A stretch of 64,000 nt of DNA from NCBI GenBank assembly GCA_905221375.1, contig CAJNCY010000008.1:1-64000 (forward strand), read 5' to 3'. The position numbers and the translations under genes were made by a program. A model generated the notes under the pieces. That model worked only from the letters and a program-made list of their open reading frames with translations, did not search any database and had not been told where the DNA came from. Shown one piece after another: positions 7,670 to 16,341 of this stretch. The DNA comes from a bacterium (GTDB lineage Bacteria; Bacillota; Bacilli; Lactobacillales; Streptococcaceae). Every line of letters begins with the position of its first letter. Positions within the stretch are counted from its first letter, which is position 1.

Positions 7670-9518
7670 ACACTTTGCGACGCACGGTAAAAAATATCGT
7701 AGGCGTTTAATTAAGTATATTCTCAACCCTGATAAAACGGACAATTTGAAATTGGTATCTGATTTTGGCATGAGCAATTACTTGGATTTCCCTAGTCATG
7801 CAGAAATGGTAGAGATGTACAATGTCAACTTCAGCAATAATGACAAGTTGTACGAATCCAGAAACGACCGACAAGAAAAACACCAACAAACTATTCATGC
7901 TCATCACCTCATTCAATCATTTTCTCCTGAAGATAATCTGACACCTGAAGAAATTAACCGCATTGGTTATGAGACCATGATGGAATTGACAGGAGGTCGT
8001 TTTAAGTTCATCGTAGCAACTCACACAGACAAAGATCATGTTCATAATCACATCCTAATCAACGCTATTGACCGCAATTCAGATAAAAAGTTGATATGGA
8101 ACTATGCCTTGGAACGAAACCTCCGTATGATTTCAGACCGTATTTCTAAAGTGGCTGGTGCAAAAATTATTGAGAAACGTTATTCCTATCGAGATTATAA
8201 AAAATATAGGGAATCTAGTCATAAGTTTGAATTGAAACAACGTCTTTATTTTTTGCTGCAGCAATCTAAATCGTTTGATGATTTTTTAGAGAAAGCAAAG
8301 CAGTTGCATGTTCAGATTGATTTTAGTCAAAAGCATAGCCGTTTTTTGATGACAGATAGAACGATGATAAAATCAATTCGAGGACGCCAACTCAGCAAAC
8401 GAGATCTATATGATGAAGAATTTTTTAGAACGCATTTTGCTAAGCAAGAGATTGAAAGTCGTTTAGAATTTTTGTTGAACCGTGTCAATTCTTTAGAAGA
8501 TTTAATAACAAAAGCAAAAGAATTGAATCTAACCATTGACTTAAAACAAAAAAATGTAACTTTTATCCTGGAAGAAGATAATCAAAAGATAAGTTTGGGT
8601 CATCAAAAAATAAGTGATAAGAAATTATATGATGTCAAATTTTTTCAAGATTATTTTAAAAATAAGGAAGTCATTGCTTCAGAAGGATTAGAGAATTTAC
8701 AGGAACAGTACCATGCTTTCCAAGAAGAACGAGATAAGGATAAAGTATCCACTGAAGAGATTGAGGAAGCCTTTAAGACATTTAAGGAAAAACGAGATAC
8801 CGTTCGTGAATTTGAAGTAGAACTTGCAGAGAACCAAATAGAGAAGCTAGTTGATGAGGGCATTTATATCAAAGTGTCTTTTGGTATTAAGCAGAGTGGT
8901 CTCATTTTCATTCCAAATTATCAATTAGATATTCTGGAAGAAGAGAATCAAACAAAATATAAAATCTTTATACGTGAGACAACCTCATACTTTGTATATA
9001 ACAAAGAACATTCGGATAAGAATCAGTATGTCAAAGGACGAACATTGATAAGACAGCTAACCAACGATAGTCGAGTAATACCATACAGAAGACCTACAGT
9101 TAAGAGTCTACAGGAAAAGATTACTGAGATTAACCTCTTCATTGAATTAACTGAAGCAGATAAGAAATACCAAGACATTAAAGACGAGTTAGTAAAAGAA
9201 ATAGCAGAGATAGATATAAAACTAAATCAAATTAATGAAAAAATCGCCAACTTAAATAAGATGGCGGAAGTGCTTATCAATTTGAAGAGTGAGGATGTGA
9301 GCAGTCGAAAGCTTGCAAGATATGACTTTTCAAAATTAAATTTGCCAGAATCAATTACAGTAGAACAAGTAAGCGAAGAAATAAGAGCGTTTCAAGAGGA
9401 GCTAGATCATTATCTTTATGAGTATGAGAGCTTAATAAAAAATTTAGAAATGTTTGTAAAAGTACTGAATGATAAGGATTTTGATAAAAAATTTAGTATA
9501 GAAATACTATTGGAATAA
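7656..9518 (+). CDS. MOB-family relaxase, mobilisation nuclease
   Basis: The 620-residue protein has an N-terminal relaxase domain with the metal-binding cluster HTDKDHVHNH (123-132) and a likely catalytic Tyr near the N-terminus. Two related segments (about 207-250 and 277-325) repeat a LxFLL...L motif, followed by long coiled-coil regions. Relaxases nick oriT and lead the strand into the recipient using a helper conjugative element. No coupling protein or type IV secretion gene is present, so the element is mobilisable rather than self-transmissible. The first part is duplicated at 2797. Confidence 0.85.
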   Translation: MVVTKHFATHGKKYRRRLIKYILNPDKTDNLKLVSDFGMSNYLDFPSHAEMVEMYNVNFSNNDKLYESRNDRQEKHQQTIHAHHLIQSFSPEDNLTPEEINRIGYETMMELTGGRFKFIVATHTDKDHVHNHILINAIDRNSDKKLIWNYALERNLRMISDRISKVAGAKIIEKRYSYRDYKKYRESSHKFELKQRLYFLLQQSKSFDDFLEKAKQLHVQIDFSQKHSRFLMTDRTMIKSIRGRQLSKRDLYDEEFFRTHFAKQEIESRLEFLLNRVNSLEDLITKAKELNLTIDLKQKNVTFILEEDNQKISLGHQKISDKKLYDVKFFQDYFKNKEVIASEGLENLQEQYHAFQEERDKDKVSTEEIEEAFKTFKEKRDTVREFEVELAENQIEKLVDEGIYIKVSFGIKQSGLIFIPNYQLDILEEENQTKYKIFIRETTSYFVYNKEHSDKNQYVKGRTLIRQLTNDSRVIPYRRPTVKSLQEKITEINLFIELTEADKKYQDIKDELVKEIAEIDIKLNQINEKIANLNKMAEVLINLKSEDVSSRKLARYDFSKLNLPESITVEQVSEEIRAFQEELDHYLYEYESLIKNLEMFVKVLNDKDFDKKFSIEILLE

Positions 9519-9540
9519 CAAGAACTAATCCTATGGTGGT

Positions 9541-9559
9541 TAAAGATTAACTATCTTTA
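9541..9559. terminator. Small hairpin between convergent genes
   Basis: TAAAGAT-taact-ATCTTTA lies between the relaxase stop and the end of the convergent rgg gene. It is weak but well placed. Confidence 0.35.
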
Positions 9560-9561
9560 TG

Positions 9562-10419
9562 CTATTGATTAATATATTTGTCATAGTGCTCTTGGTACTG
9601 TGCTTTTATATTATGTTCTCCTAGAATTTCAAATACCTGAAGTGCTTGTTTCATCTTTTCGATTCCGTTCACAGGATTGCACTTAAATTCAAAGTATCCA
9701 CATGTATATAAGAAGACGGTTTGTTCATAATAGTTTAATTCATTATTTAGTAATTTTTTTATTTCTTTGATTAGCAAACTACAATTTTGAAATTCTTCTT
9801 TATCAATACTAACAATTAGGCAATTGATTGCCAATTGTGTAACAAGCCGTTTATTTGTCTTATTTAATGTTGAATAGATATAATTTTTTAACATTTCTAT
9901 AGTTAATAGGAAATAGGAGTTATATTTAATTGTTCTTACACAGTTACCTAATAGGATAATTTCATAGTAACCCCAGTTTTCAACTTTAAAAAGATAATCT
10001 GTTAGCTGTAATAACTCCTCGTCCGAGGGGAGAAAATTTTTATTTGTTGTATAGAGAATCGATTTTACCATTGTCTTTTCATAAGGCCCCAAGTTATAAC
10101 TTGAAGAGTTTGATAGTAATTCAATAATACTATCAAAATTTTTTGTGGAGTAGTGTTTTCGAATATATTGCACCAAGTTAGCGAATGATCCAGTTTTAGT
10201 AGAATTATTGTCATGAAGAATAATAAATTCATCCAAAGTTATATGTAATTTATCTAAAATATTTATTAGTCGAATACAAGAGATTTCTGATTCTCCCCGT
10301 TCAAATCTAGAGATTTGAGATTTAGATAAATTACTATCAGCAATTGAACATAAACTGATTTGCTTTCCTTTTCGAATTTTTCTGAGTGTTATACCAAGTT
10401 TTGATTTCATATTTCCCAT
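9562..10419 (-). CDS. rgg: Rgg-family pheromone-responsive regulator
   Basis: The 285-residue protein starts with an XRE helix-turn-helix (residues 5-62: [48 protein letters not shown]), followed by an all-helical repeat domain, as in the Rgg/GadR/MutR family. Such proteins bind short hydrophobic peptides imported by an oligopeptide permease and then switch target promoters. The gene is divergent from a short peptide gene ending MDIIIIVGG, the arrangement of the S. pyogenes Rgg2/Rgg3 systems. It most likely controls shp and the downstream biosynthetic operon; whether as activator or repressor cannot be read from sequence. Confidence 0.88.
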   Translation of the reverse strand: MGNMKSKLGITLRKIRKGKQISLCSIADSNLSKSQISRFERGESEISCIRLINILDKLHITLDEFIILHDNNSTKTGSFANLVQYIRKHYSTKNFDSIIELLSNSSSYNLGPYEKTMVKSILYTTNKNFLPSDEELLQLTDYLFKVENWGYYEIILLGNCVRTIKYNSYFLLTIEMLKNYIYSTLNKTNKRLVTQLAINCLIVSIDKEEFQNCSLLIKEIKKLLNNELNYYEQTVFLYTCGYFEFKCNPVNGIEKMKQALQVFEILGEHNIKAQYQEHYDKYINQ

Positions 10420-10461
10420 TTTCCCAACAAAATTTCAAAGGTTTTTTATTTATTATACAAT
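10412..10461 (+). promoter_or_regulatory. shp promoter with candidate Rgg box
   Basis: A -10 TACAAT (10456-10461) has a weak -35 TTTCAA (10433-10438) 17 bp upstream. Immediately before it are two direct TTTCCCA-type repeats (10412-10427), like the pyrimidine-rich motif that precedes shp promoters in other streptococci. The box overlaps the rgg start region, so Rgg could also control its own gene. Confidence 0.65.
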
Positions 10462-10487
10462 AAATAAAAAATAAAGGGAGGTTCAGT

Positions 10488-10559
10488 ATGAAAAAATTTT
10501 TAAAATTTACATCAATATTGTTATTGATTATGGATATTATCATTATAGTCGGAGGTTGA
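10488..10559 (+). CDS. shp: Short hydrophobic peptide pheromone (SHP)
   Basis: A 23-codon gene follows GGGAGG (10476-10481). Its product is MKKFLKFTSILLL followed by IMDIIIIVGG. The final eight residues, DIIIIVGG, match, as I recall, the mature SHP3 pheromone of S. pyogenes, which binds Rgg2/Rgg3. The precursor would be exported and trimmed (PptAB and Eep in other streptococci) and then re-imported by the Ami/Opp permease. It is divergent from rgg and lies directly upstream of the biosynthetic operon. Confidence 0.92.
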   Translation: MKKFLKFTSILLLIMDIIIIVGG

Positions 10560-10562
10560 ATC

Positions 10563-10608
10563 TTACCTGTACAGGTAAGTGTGTTTAGTTATAACTAAAC
10601 ACACTTAC
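10563..10608 (+). promoter_or_regulatory. Two overlapping perfect palindromes between shp and operon
   Basis: TTACCTGTACAGGTAA (10563-10578) is a perfect palindrome. It overlaps a second perfect palindrome of 34 bp (10575-10608). As RNA, the two hairpins would compete for shared bases. With no T-run they may act as an attenuator, an RNA-processing site or a protein operator that sets the ratio of shp to operon transcript. Confidence 0.6.
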
Positions 10609-10642
10609 TAATCTTATACGTAATTCTTAGAGGATATCTATT

Positions 10643-12526
10643 ATGCAAGAAGTTATTATCACAAATAAAAAAACTGATTACTTATCAAAATTAGCTGAGT
10701 GTGAAGATTTAATTTTGTACTCAAAAACGGGAAAGTTAGATTACTTTAATTTAGATGATAGAGTGAGGCGAGATATATCTAGTTTGGATTTAGAAATTTT
10801 GTATGCAGATACTAGAGATTATGCTATTGCATATGCATTATCACGATGTACGGGAGCAAAATTTTTGAAAATTGAAACAGAGGCTCTGCTAAATAAGAAT
10901 AAGCATTACATATTTATCAGTGAACATGCAATGTCAGATAATTTAGACAGCTTGATTATGAGATTATCAGTATATAATATTACATACCTAGTTGCCTATG
11001 ATTTAGAGGCATTATCAGTTTTAATTGCAAAATTTTTATATCCAAATAAAATTTTAGGTAAAACTAATATGATATTAAATATGCTTGATTCATCAATAAA
11101 AGACATATCTCGAGAAGATTTTCAGATTGTAAATCGTAAGGGGGATGTGTTTGAGAAATTGTGTAATTTAAAAGAAATCAACTATTTATCTGCAATCGTT
11201 CATGGTAATGGAAATTTACTATATTTAGGTCAAGAAAAATTGGTATCAAAAGCTGTAGCAATAGATAGTGGTGATACCATATTGGCTAATTTTTTAGATT
11301 CGAAAAGAAACAAGGTAATTTTCTTGGCGTCTTGTTTTGGAACTCTGATATCAGGGAAATCATACTTAGATGATTTAATGAAATCAAATGTTGATACTAT
11401 TATTACTTACAGAGGGCTAAAAGAAAATGGATATTCAGAGTGTACGTGGTTTATTTTATTGAACTATTTTGGATTTCAATACGATGAAATAGTCAGAATA
11501 ATTAACAAAAATTTAAAAAACAAGACAGTAGATGTTCCTAGGTATAACTTAATTGGCTCTAGCGAGAATATATTAAAGGTGTCTCCATATTGTGAGTATA
11601 GTTTTGAAGGCAATCATCTATCGTGTCATACAGAGAATGCAAATCGATTTTACTTTGGTAAATGTAAACTACCCTTGAATTATGAACAATTTGCTCTATC
11701 CTACAAGGAGAGGATATCTTGGATAATTGAAGATGGTTATATATATTTAATGGGAGAGAATTCATTTCTTCCTAAAAGGATTGATGTAGTGACAATTCCA
11801 AAAGAGAGCGTTGTTGATTTTGGTATACTATCAAACACTTTATCTTTGAATGGTGGTCTTAATAAAAGTTTGAAAAATTTAATGGGAGAGGTGGAGAATC
11901 TTTCTCTAGGGCTTTCACAAATGACCGAGGAATTTCTATGTTTTACAGATAAAGCTGAAAAATATCAAAAAAAATTAGCTAATTTAGAACAAAAAAGAAG
12001 TGAATTGATAGAATCTTTTTTGAATGAGATAATTACTAGTAAGCAAACAACCTATTCACCATTATCAGAAAAATACAGTATGCATTTTTCTGTATCAGAT
12101 ATTTCAACTATTGAGAATAGATGCCCATACTGCAATTTTGAGATTACTAGAAAAGTATTAAAAAAAACCATGGATAGTTCATATAAGAGAATTATATTTT
12201 CTTGTAATAACTGTGGGCAAATTCAAGATTTAGGGAATATGGATAAGTTAATTAATGTTGATATTGAAAATAGCATAGAAGATAATAAGACATTAAAGAT
12301 TAATATAAAATTACATGAATTCAAAGGTTTAGTGAGATGTGGTATTGGTTTAATTACTAATGGTATTCTACCACCTGTGATTACTAAAAAATGTGTGGGA
12401 AATGATGAAATGCAATTCTTATTTGAATCTGATCTTATATCAGTCCATAATCTTATAAAAGTATATTTATTTTATGAAAATAATTTATTTATAATTAGTA
12501 AGCCATATAGAAAGGAAACAGAATAG
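10643..12526 (+). CDS. Caspase-like (CHAT/C25-type) zinc-ribbon protein
   Basis: The first operon gene encodes 627 residues. I read an N-terminal alpha/beta domain (1-150), a caspase-like core with a His-Cys pair (His187 in IVHGNGN, Cys231 in FLASCFGT), a coiled coil (about 410-465) and a zinc ribbon (CPYC 494-497, CNNC 521-524), then a beta-rich tail. The last operon gene has the same order of parts. The CHAT/gingipain-like assignment is inferred from the HGN and SCFG motifs. It could process a peptide or protein, or act as an assembly factor; function is unknown. The ribosome binding site is AGAGGA. Confidence 0.55.
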   Translation: MQEVIITNKKTDYLSKLAECEDLILYSKTGKLDYFNLDDRVRRDISSLDLEILYADTRDYAIAYALSRCTGAKFLKIETEALLNKNKHYIFISEHAMSDNLDSLIMRLSVYNITYLVAYDLEALSVLIAKFLYPNKILGKTNMILNMLDSSIKDISREDFQIVNRKGDVFEKLCNLKEINYLSAIVHGNGNLLYLGQEKLVSKAVAIDSGDTILANFLDSKRNKVIFLASCFGTLISGKSYLDDLMKSNVDTIITYRGLKENGYSECTWFILLNYFGFQYDEIVRIINKNLKNKTVDVPRYNLIGSSENILKVSPYCEYSFEGNHLSCHTENANRFYFGKCKLPLNYEQFALSYKERISWIIEDGYIYLMGENSFLPKRIDVVTIPKESVVDFGILSNTLSLNGGLNKSLKNLMGEVENLSLGLSQMTEEFLCFTDKAEKYQKKLANLEQKRSELIESFLNEIITSKQTTYSPLSEKYSMHFSVSDISTIENRCPYCNFEITRKVLKKTMDSSYKRIIFSCNNCGQIQDLGNMDKLINVDIENSIEDNKTLKINIKLHEFKGLVRCGIGLITNGILPPVITKKCVGNDEMQFLFESDLISVHNLIKVYLFYENNLFIISKPYRKETE

Positions 12527-12527
12527 A

Positions 12528-13280
12528 ATGGATGAAATAATGAATGATTTTATAGGTACAAATTGTAATCCTTCAAACTTTATTGTAGGTCCTTGTTCGA
12601 TAGAGTCGTATAATCAAATTAGAGAGTCTGCAAGTCATGTTAAAACATTAGGCTATAAATATCTTAGAGGGGGAGCTTATAAACCAAGAACAACCTCTAA
12701 TTCGTTTCAAGGTTTGGGAATAACAGGTATTAAATATCTATATGAGGTGTGTCAAGAATTTTCGCTTAAATCAGTTAGTGAAATTATGTCAATAAAGCAG
12801 CTAGAAGAGGCGTACGACTATGTAGATATAATCCAAGTAGGTTCCCGTAATATGCAAAATTTCGAGTTACTTAAAGAGCTAGCTACAATTACAAAACCGG
12901 TGTTGTTTAAACGAGGATTGATGTCAACAATTGATGAGTATATAGGAGCATTGTCATATTTACAAAAAAATGGTAAGACCAATATAATTTTATGTGAGAG
13001 AGGTATCAGAAATTTTGATAATAGAACTAGAAATACACTCGATATTATGGCAGTACCTATTTTGCAATCTGAGACAGGTTTACCTGTAATTGTTGATGTA
13101 TCACACTCAACAGGTAGAAGAAAACTGTTACTACCGGCTAGTTATGCTGCGAAAGGAATTAAGGCTAACGGAATAATGATGGAAGTGCATCCTAATCCCG
13201 ACATTGCATTATCTGATGCAGAGCAACAAATTGATTTTCAAGAACTAAAAGAATTGGGAGAAAAATTATGGAAAAATTAA
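12528..13280 (+). CDS. DAHP synthase-like enzyme (type I, AroG/KDO8P fold)
   Basis: The 250-residue protein has the DAHP synthase hallmarks: FIVGPCSIES with metal ligand Cys23, KPRT at 52-55, SVSEIM, QVGSRNMQN, FKRG, VDVSHSTGRR with His193, EVHPNP with Glu219 and ALSDAEQ with Asp230. It would condense phosphoenolpyruvate with erythrose 4-phosphate or a relative. The usual RTSPYxFQG loop reads RTTSNSFQG, so the aldose substrate may differ. No chorismate mutase or feedback domain is attached, as expected for a dedicated pathway enzyme. The start is one base after the previous stop codon, and its end overlaps the aminotransferase. Confidence 0.88.
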   Translation: MDEIMNDFIGTNCNPSNFIVGPCSIESYNQIRESASHVKTLGYKYLRGGAYKPRTTSNSFQGLGITGIKYLYEVCQEFSLKSVSEIMSIKQLEEAYDYVDIIQVGSRNMQNFELLKELATITKPVLFKRGLMSTIDEYIGALSYLQKNGKTNIILCERGIRNFDNRTRNTLDIMAVPILQSETGLPVIVDVSHSTGRRKLLLPASYAAKGIKANGIMMEVHPNPDIALSDAEQQIDFQELKELGEKLWKN

Positions 13281-14527
13281 CAACAGAAAAATTATGGTTG
13301 AACTTTACTAACTTTACGACATTTGATAAATTACCATTTATCGTAGCTTCCGGTAAAGGAACATATGTCTATGATACAAGCAAAAAGAAATATCTTGATA
13401 TTATTTCAGGAATCTGGAATGCAGGTTTAGGTTACTCTCGGCAAGATATTATAGATGAGATGAACTATCAAATGAATAAGTTACCATTAACATCACTTTT
13501 TGGAAGAGCATATCCATTGTTAATTGAGTATAGTGAAAAATTATTAAAATTAGCTCCTGAATTTTCCAAAGTATTTTATGGTACAGGTGGTTCAGATTCA
13601 GTTGAGACAGCTTTGAAAGTAGCGAGACTATTTTATTATGAGCAACAAAAATATAAAAAGGTTAAAATAGGACATTTTGCTATGAGTTATCATGGGGTAT
13701 CGTTAGGTGCAATGAATGTTATGGGAGAAGAACCCAATAGGGAAGGTTGTGTACTGGATATTGAAAATTATTTTACACTTCCTTTACCGGATGATAATGA
13801 TGGGGATAATGTCTTTAGGGAGTTAGACAAACTCAATTCTGAAGAGATTTCTGCTATTATTATTGAACCAATCATTGGCTCTGGAGGAATAATTGAATTT
13901 CCAAAAGAATTTTTAACTTTACTAAGAGAATATACTAAAAACAATGATATTTTATTGATTTTTGATGAAGTAGTAACAGGGTTCGGTAGAACTGGTTCGA
14001 TGTTTGCATATCAAGGACTAGAAATTGTCCCTGATATCCTTGTTCTTGCTAAAAATATCACAGCAGGGTATGCACCACTAGGAGCAACTTTATTTTCTGA
14101 TAGAATCGTTTCAGTCTTTAAAAATAAAAAATTACTACATGGTTATACGAATGCTGGTTCAGTAGTGGGAGTTGCAGCAGCAAACAAAGTTTTAGATATT
14201 TTTGAATCTGAAAATATTTTAGAAAATGTTAATAAGCAGTCGGCACTATTTTTGGAGAAATTGAATGAGTTGCAAAAGAAGTATAGTAGTCTAATTCATT
14301 CAATTAAAGGTAGGGGGCTAATGTTAGGTATTCAATTGGTAGAACAAGATGGGCAAGAGTTAGAATTTTTCTACAAATTACTTGAGAAAAAGAATATGCT
14401 TAGCCGATCAGCATATAATAATACCATTGTATTAATGCCTCCTCTTGTCTCTGAAGAGAATTTTATTTTAGAAATTATCAATAGATTAGATGAGTGCTTT
14501 TATGAATATTCAAAAAAATATAACTAA
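13268..14527 (+). CDS. Class III PLP aminotransferase
   Basis: This 419-residue enzyme has the fold type I class III motifs: GTGGSDSVETALKVAR, YHGVSLGA, EPIIGSGG, FDEVVTGFGRTG with Asp233, and the PLP lysine Lys262 in AKNITAGYAPLGA. The lysine is usually in an SKG/AKG context, here AKN. Relatives use amines such as ornithine, GABA or DAPA, so it probably adds an amino group to a ketone made in the pathway. Start and stop overlap its neighbours, indicating coupled translation. Confidence 0.85.
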   Translation: MEKLTTEKLWLNFTNFTTFDKLPFIVASGKGTYVYDTSKKKYLDIISGIWNAGLGYSRQDIIDEMNYQMNKLPLTSLFGRAYPLLIEYSEKLLKLAPEFSKVFYGTGGSDSVETALKVARLFYYEQQKYKKVKIGHFAMSYHGVSLGAMNVMGEEPNREGCVLDIENYFTLPLPDDNDGDNVFRELDKLNSEEISAIIIEPIIGSGGIIEFPKEFLTLLREYTKNNDILLIFDEVVTGFGRTGSMFAYQGLEIVPDILVLAKNITAGYAPLGATLFSDRIVSVFKNKKLLHGYTNAGSVVGVAAANKVLDIFESENILENVNKQSALFLEKLNELQKKYSSLIHSIKGRGLMLGIQLVEQDGQELEFFYKLLEKKNMLSRSAYNNTIVLMPPLVSEENFILEIINRLDECFYEYSKKYN

Positions 14528-15272
14528 GAAAGTATTAGTAACGGGAAGCAGTAGGGGAATTGGAAAACAGATTGCTCATGACTTTGAAAAAAATGGGAAT
14601 ACTGTTATTTACCATGGAAGTTCAAATTCTTCACTAGAAAAACTCAATTGTAATAAATCAATTTTAGATTTAAGGGATACATCAAATGTTGTGAAGTGGT
14701 ATTCTGATATTTTTAAGGAATATCATGGAATTGATATATTAATCCTGAATGCAGGGATTGGGATTCCTGAGACAAATATATTTGATGTAGATCCAGAGTA
14801 TTTAGATGATTTAATAAAAGTAAATATAACCTCACAAATTTATCTTGCTACACAACATTTAAAATTAGTCCAACAATATAATATTTTTGGAACAAGTATA
14901 ATTTTTATTTCTTCAAATGCAGGTATATATCCTAGGAGTAAATTTCCACTATATTCAATGACTAAGAATGCAATGACATATTATTTAGAGATTTTAAGCA
15001 AAGAGTTTATTAAACATAAAACTAGAATAAATATTGTTGCACCTGGCTCTATAAAAACAAATATGACAGATAATGCAATATCTAATTTCTCAAAAGAGAA
15101 TAATGTAAGTGAAAAAGATGCTGAACTGCAGTTATACTCTCATATTAATAGTATGAAAAGGATGGGGAGTGCTAAGGAAGTAAGTGAGTTAGTTCAATTT
15201 CTAGCATCAGATAAAGCTTCCTTTATCAACGGTGAAATTATAAAAGTGAATGGGGGATACTACTTTGAATAA
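14502..15272 (+). CDS. Short-chain dehydrogenase/reductase (SDR)
   Basis: The 256-residue protein has the classical SDR pattern: TGSSRGIG for NAD(P) binding (14-21), NAG (83-85), catalytic Asn109, the ISSNAG serine region (137-141) and YSMTK (151-155), plus the VAPGSIKT loop. It would oxidise or reduce a hydroxyl or ketone of the pathway intermediate. I prefer ATG 14502; an upstream in-frame ATG at 14490 is possible. It overlaps the aminotransferase gene by about 26 bp. Confidence 0.85.
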   Translation: MNIQKNITKKVLVTGSSRGIGKQIAHDFEKNGNTVIYHGSSNSSLEKLNCNKSILDLRDTSNVVKWYSDIFKEYHGIDILILNAGIGIPETNIFDVDPEYLDDLIKVNITSQIYLATQHLKLVQQYNIFGTSIIFISSNAGIYPRSKFPLYSMTKNAMTYYLEILSKEFIKHKTRINIVAPGSIKTNMTDNAISNFSKENNVSEKDAELQLYSHINSMKRMGSAKEVSELVQFLASDKASFINGEIIKVNGGYYFE

Positions 15273-16341
15273 AGAGATTGAAGTTCATTCGAGGTTACGG
15301 AACTATTCTGTAATTTTTTCTAAGGATGTAATAGGAACATTGAATTCCAAAATATGTGATATATCAAAAATAAGATTATTAGTTTTAACCGATAGAAATG
15401 TTTACTTCCATCAGAGACAACTATTTCTTAATCTTGAGAAGAAATTTAACTGTTTTACACATATTATAGAACCAGGGGGAAACTCTAAATCGTTAACGGA
15501 GGTTCAAAAACTTTATGACATACTAATTGAGAATAACTTTAATAAAGGTGATATACTCTTAGCAATAGGTGGAGGTGTAGTTGGAGATTTAGGTGGATTT
15601 ACTGCAGCAACGTTCAATAGAGGAATGAGATTTATTCAAGTTCCTACTACATTACTAAGTCAAGTAGATAGTAGTATAGGAGGGAAAGTTGGCGTTCATT
15701 ATAATGAGTTAACCAATATGATTGGCGCTATTTACCCACCGGAATTTACTATAGTTAACCTAAAATTTTTAGATACATTACCTCAAAGAGAATTTTGCTG
15801 TGGAATGAGTGAAATAATTAAAATGGCTTACATATATAATGCATCTCTATTGAATGTACTGACTAAAGCAGATAATATATCTGAGAAGATGGAATATATT
15901 ATTTCTAAATCAATTGAAATTAAAAAAGATGTGATAGAGAATGATGAATTTGAAAATCATAAAAGATTATCTTTAAATTTTGGACACACTCTAGGACATG
16001 CTATTGAGACTTTATACGGGCACATAGACTATTTACACGGTGAAGCTATTGCAATAGGGATGGTTTTTGAAGCAAAAATATCACTAGAAGGTGGGAAACT
16101 ATCAAAAATAAAATATAATAAATTATTAGAATTGTTAAAGAAGTACTCGCTTCCAACTGTTATAAAATTGGATGATGATAGAATAATCGAATTATCAGAA
16201 ATAATAAAAACAGATAAGAAAAATTCTTCAGAACAAATACATTTTATTCTACCTACAGAACAAGGGTTCTCAATTTATAAAATTAAGAAGAATAGTGAAA
16301 AAGTCATAAATGATTTAAGAAAGTATCTGGGGGAAAGATGA
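15265..16341 (+). CDS. 3-Dehydroquinate synthase-like cyclase (AroB family)
   Basis: The product has the sugar-phosphate cyclase motifs: GGGVVGDLGGFTAATFNRG (102-120), PTTLLSQVDSSIGGKVGV, and metal ligands Glu183 (MSEIIK), His241 (NFGHTLGHAIE) and His258 (YLHGEA). Housekeeping AroB enzymes read VGVNH...GKNMIG; this one reads VGVHY...LTNMIG, so the usual substrate-contacting Lys is Thr150. It may accept a modified (for example amino) DAHP. A TTG at 15265 sits eight bases after GGGGGA and gives a typical AroB N-terminus; an in-frame ATG at 15250 lacks a binding site. Confidence 0.85.
   Translation: MNKEIEVHSRLRNYSVIFSKDVIGTLNSKICDISKIRLLVLTDRNVYFHQRQLFLNLEKKFNCFTHIIEPGGNSKSLTEVQKLYDILIENNFNKGDILLAIGGGVVGDLGGFTAATFNRGMRFIQVPTTLLSQVDSSIGGKVGVHYNELTNMIGAIYPPEFTIVNLKFLDTLPQREFCCGMSEIIKMAYIYNASLLNVLTKADNISEKMEYIISKSIEIKKDVIENDEFENHKRLSLNFGHTLGHAIETLYGHIDYLHGEAIAIGMVFEAKISLEGGKLSKIKYNKLLELLKKYSLPTVIKLDDDRIIELSEIIKTDKKNSSEQIHFILPTEQGFSIYKIKKNSEKVINDLRKYLGER

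Noticed and set aside
10488..10559. Precursor peptide of a lantibiotic or RiPP
   Set aside because: No leader/core split or modification enzyme is present, and the C-terminus matches the SHP pheromone class.
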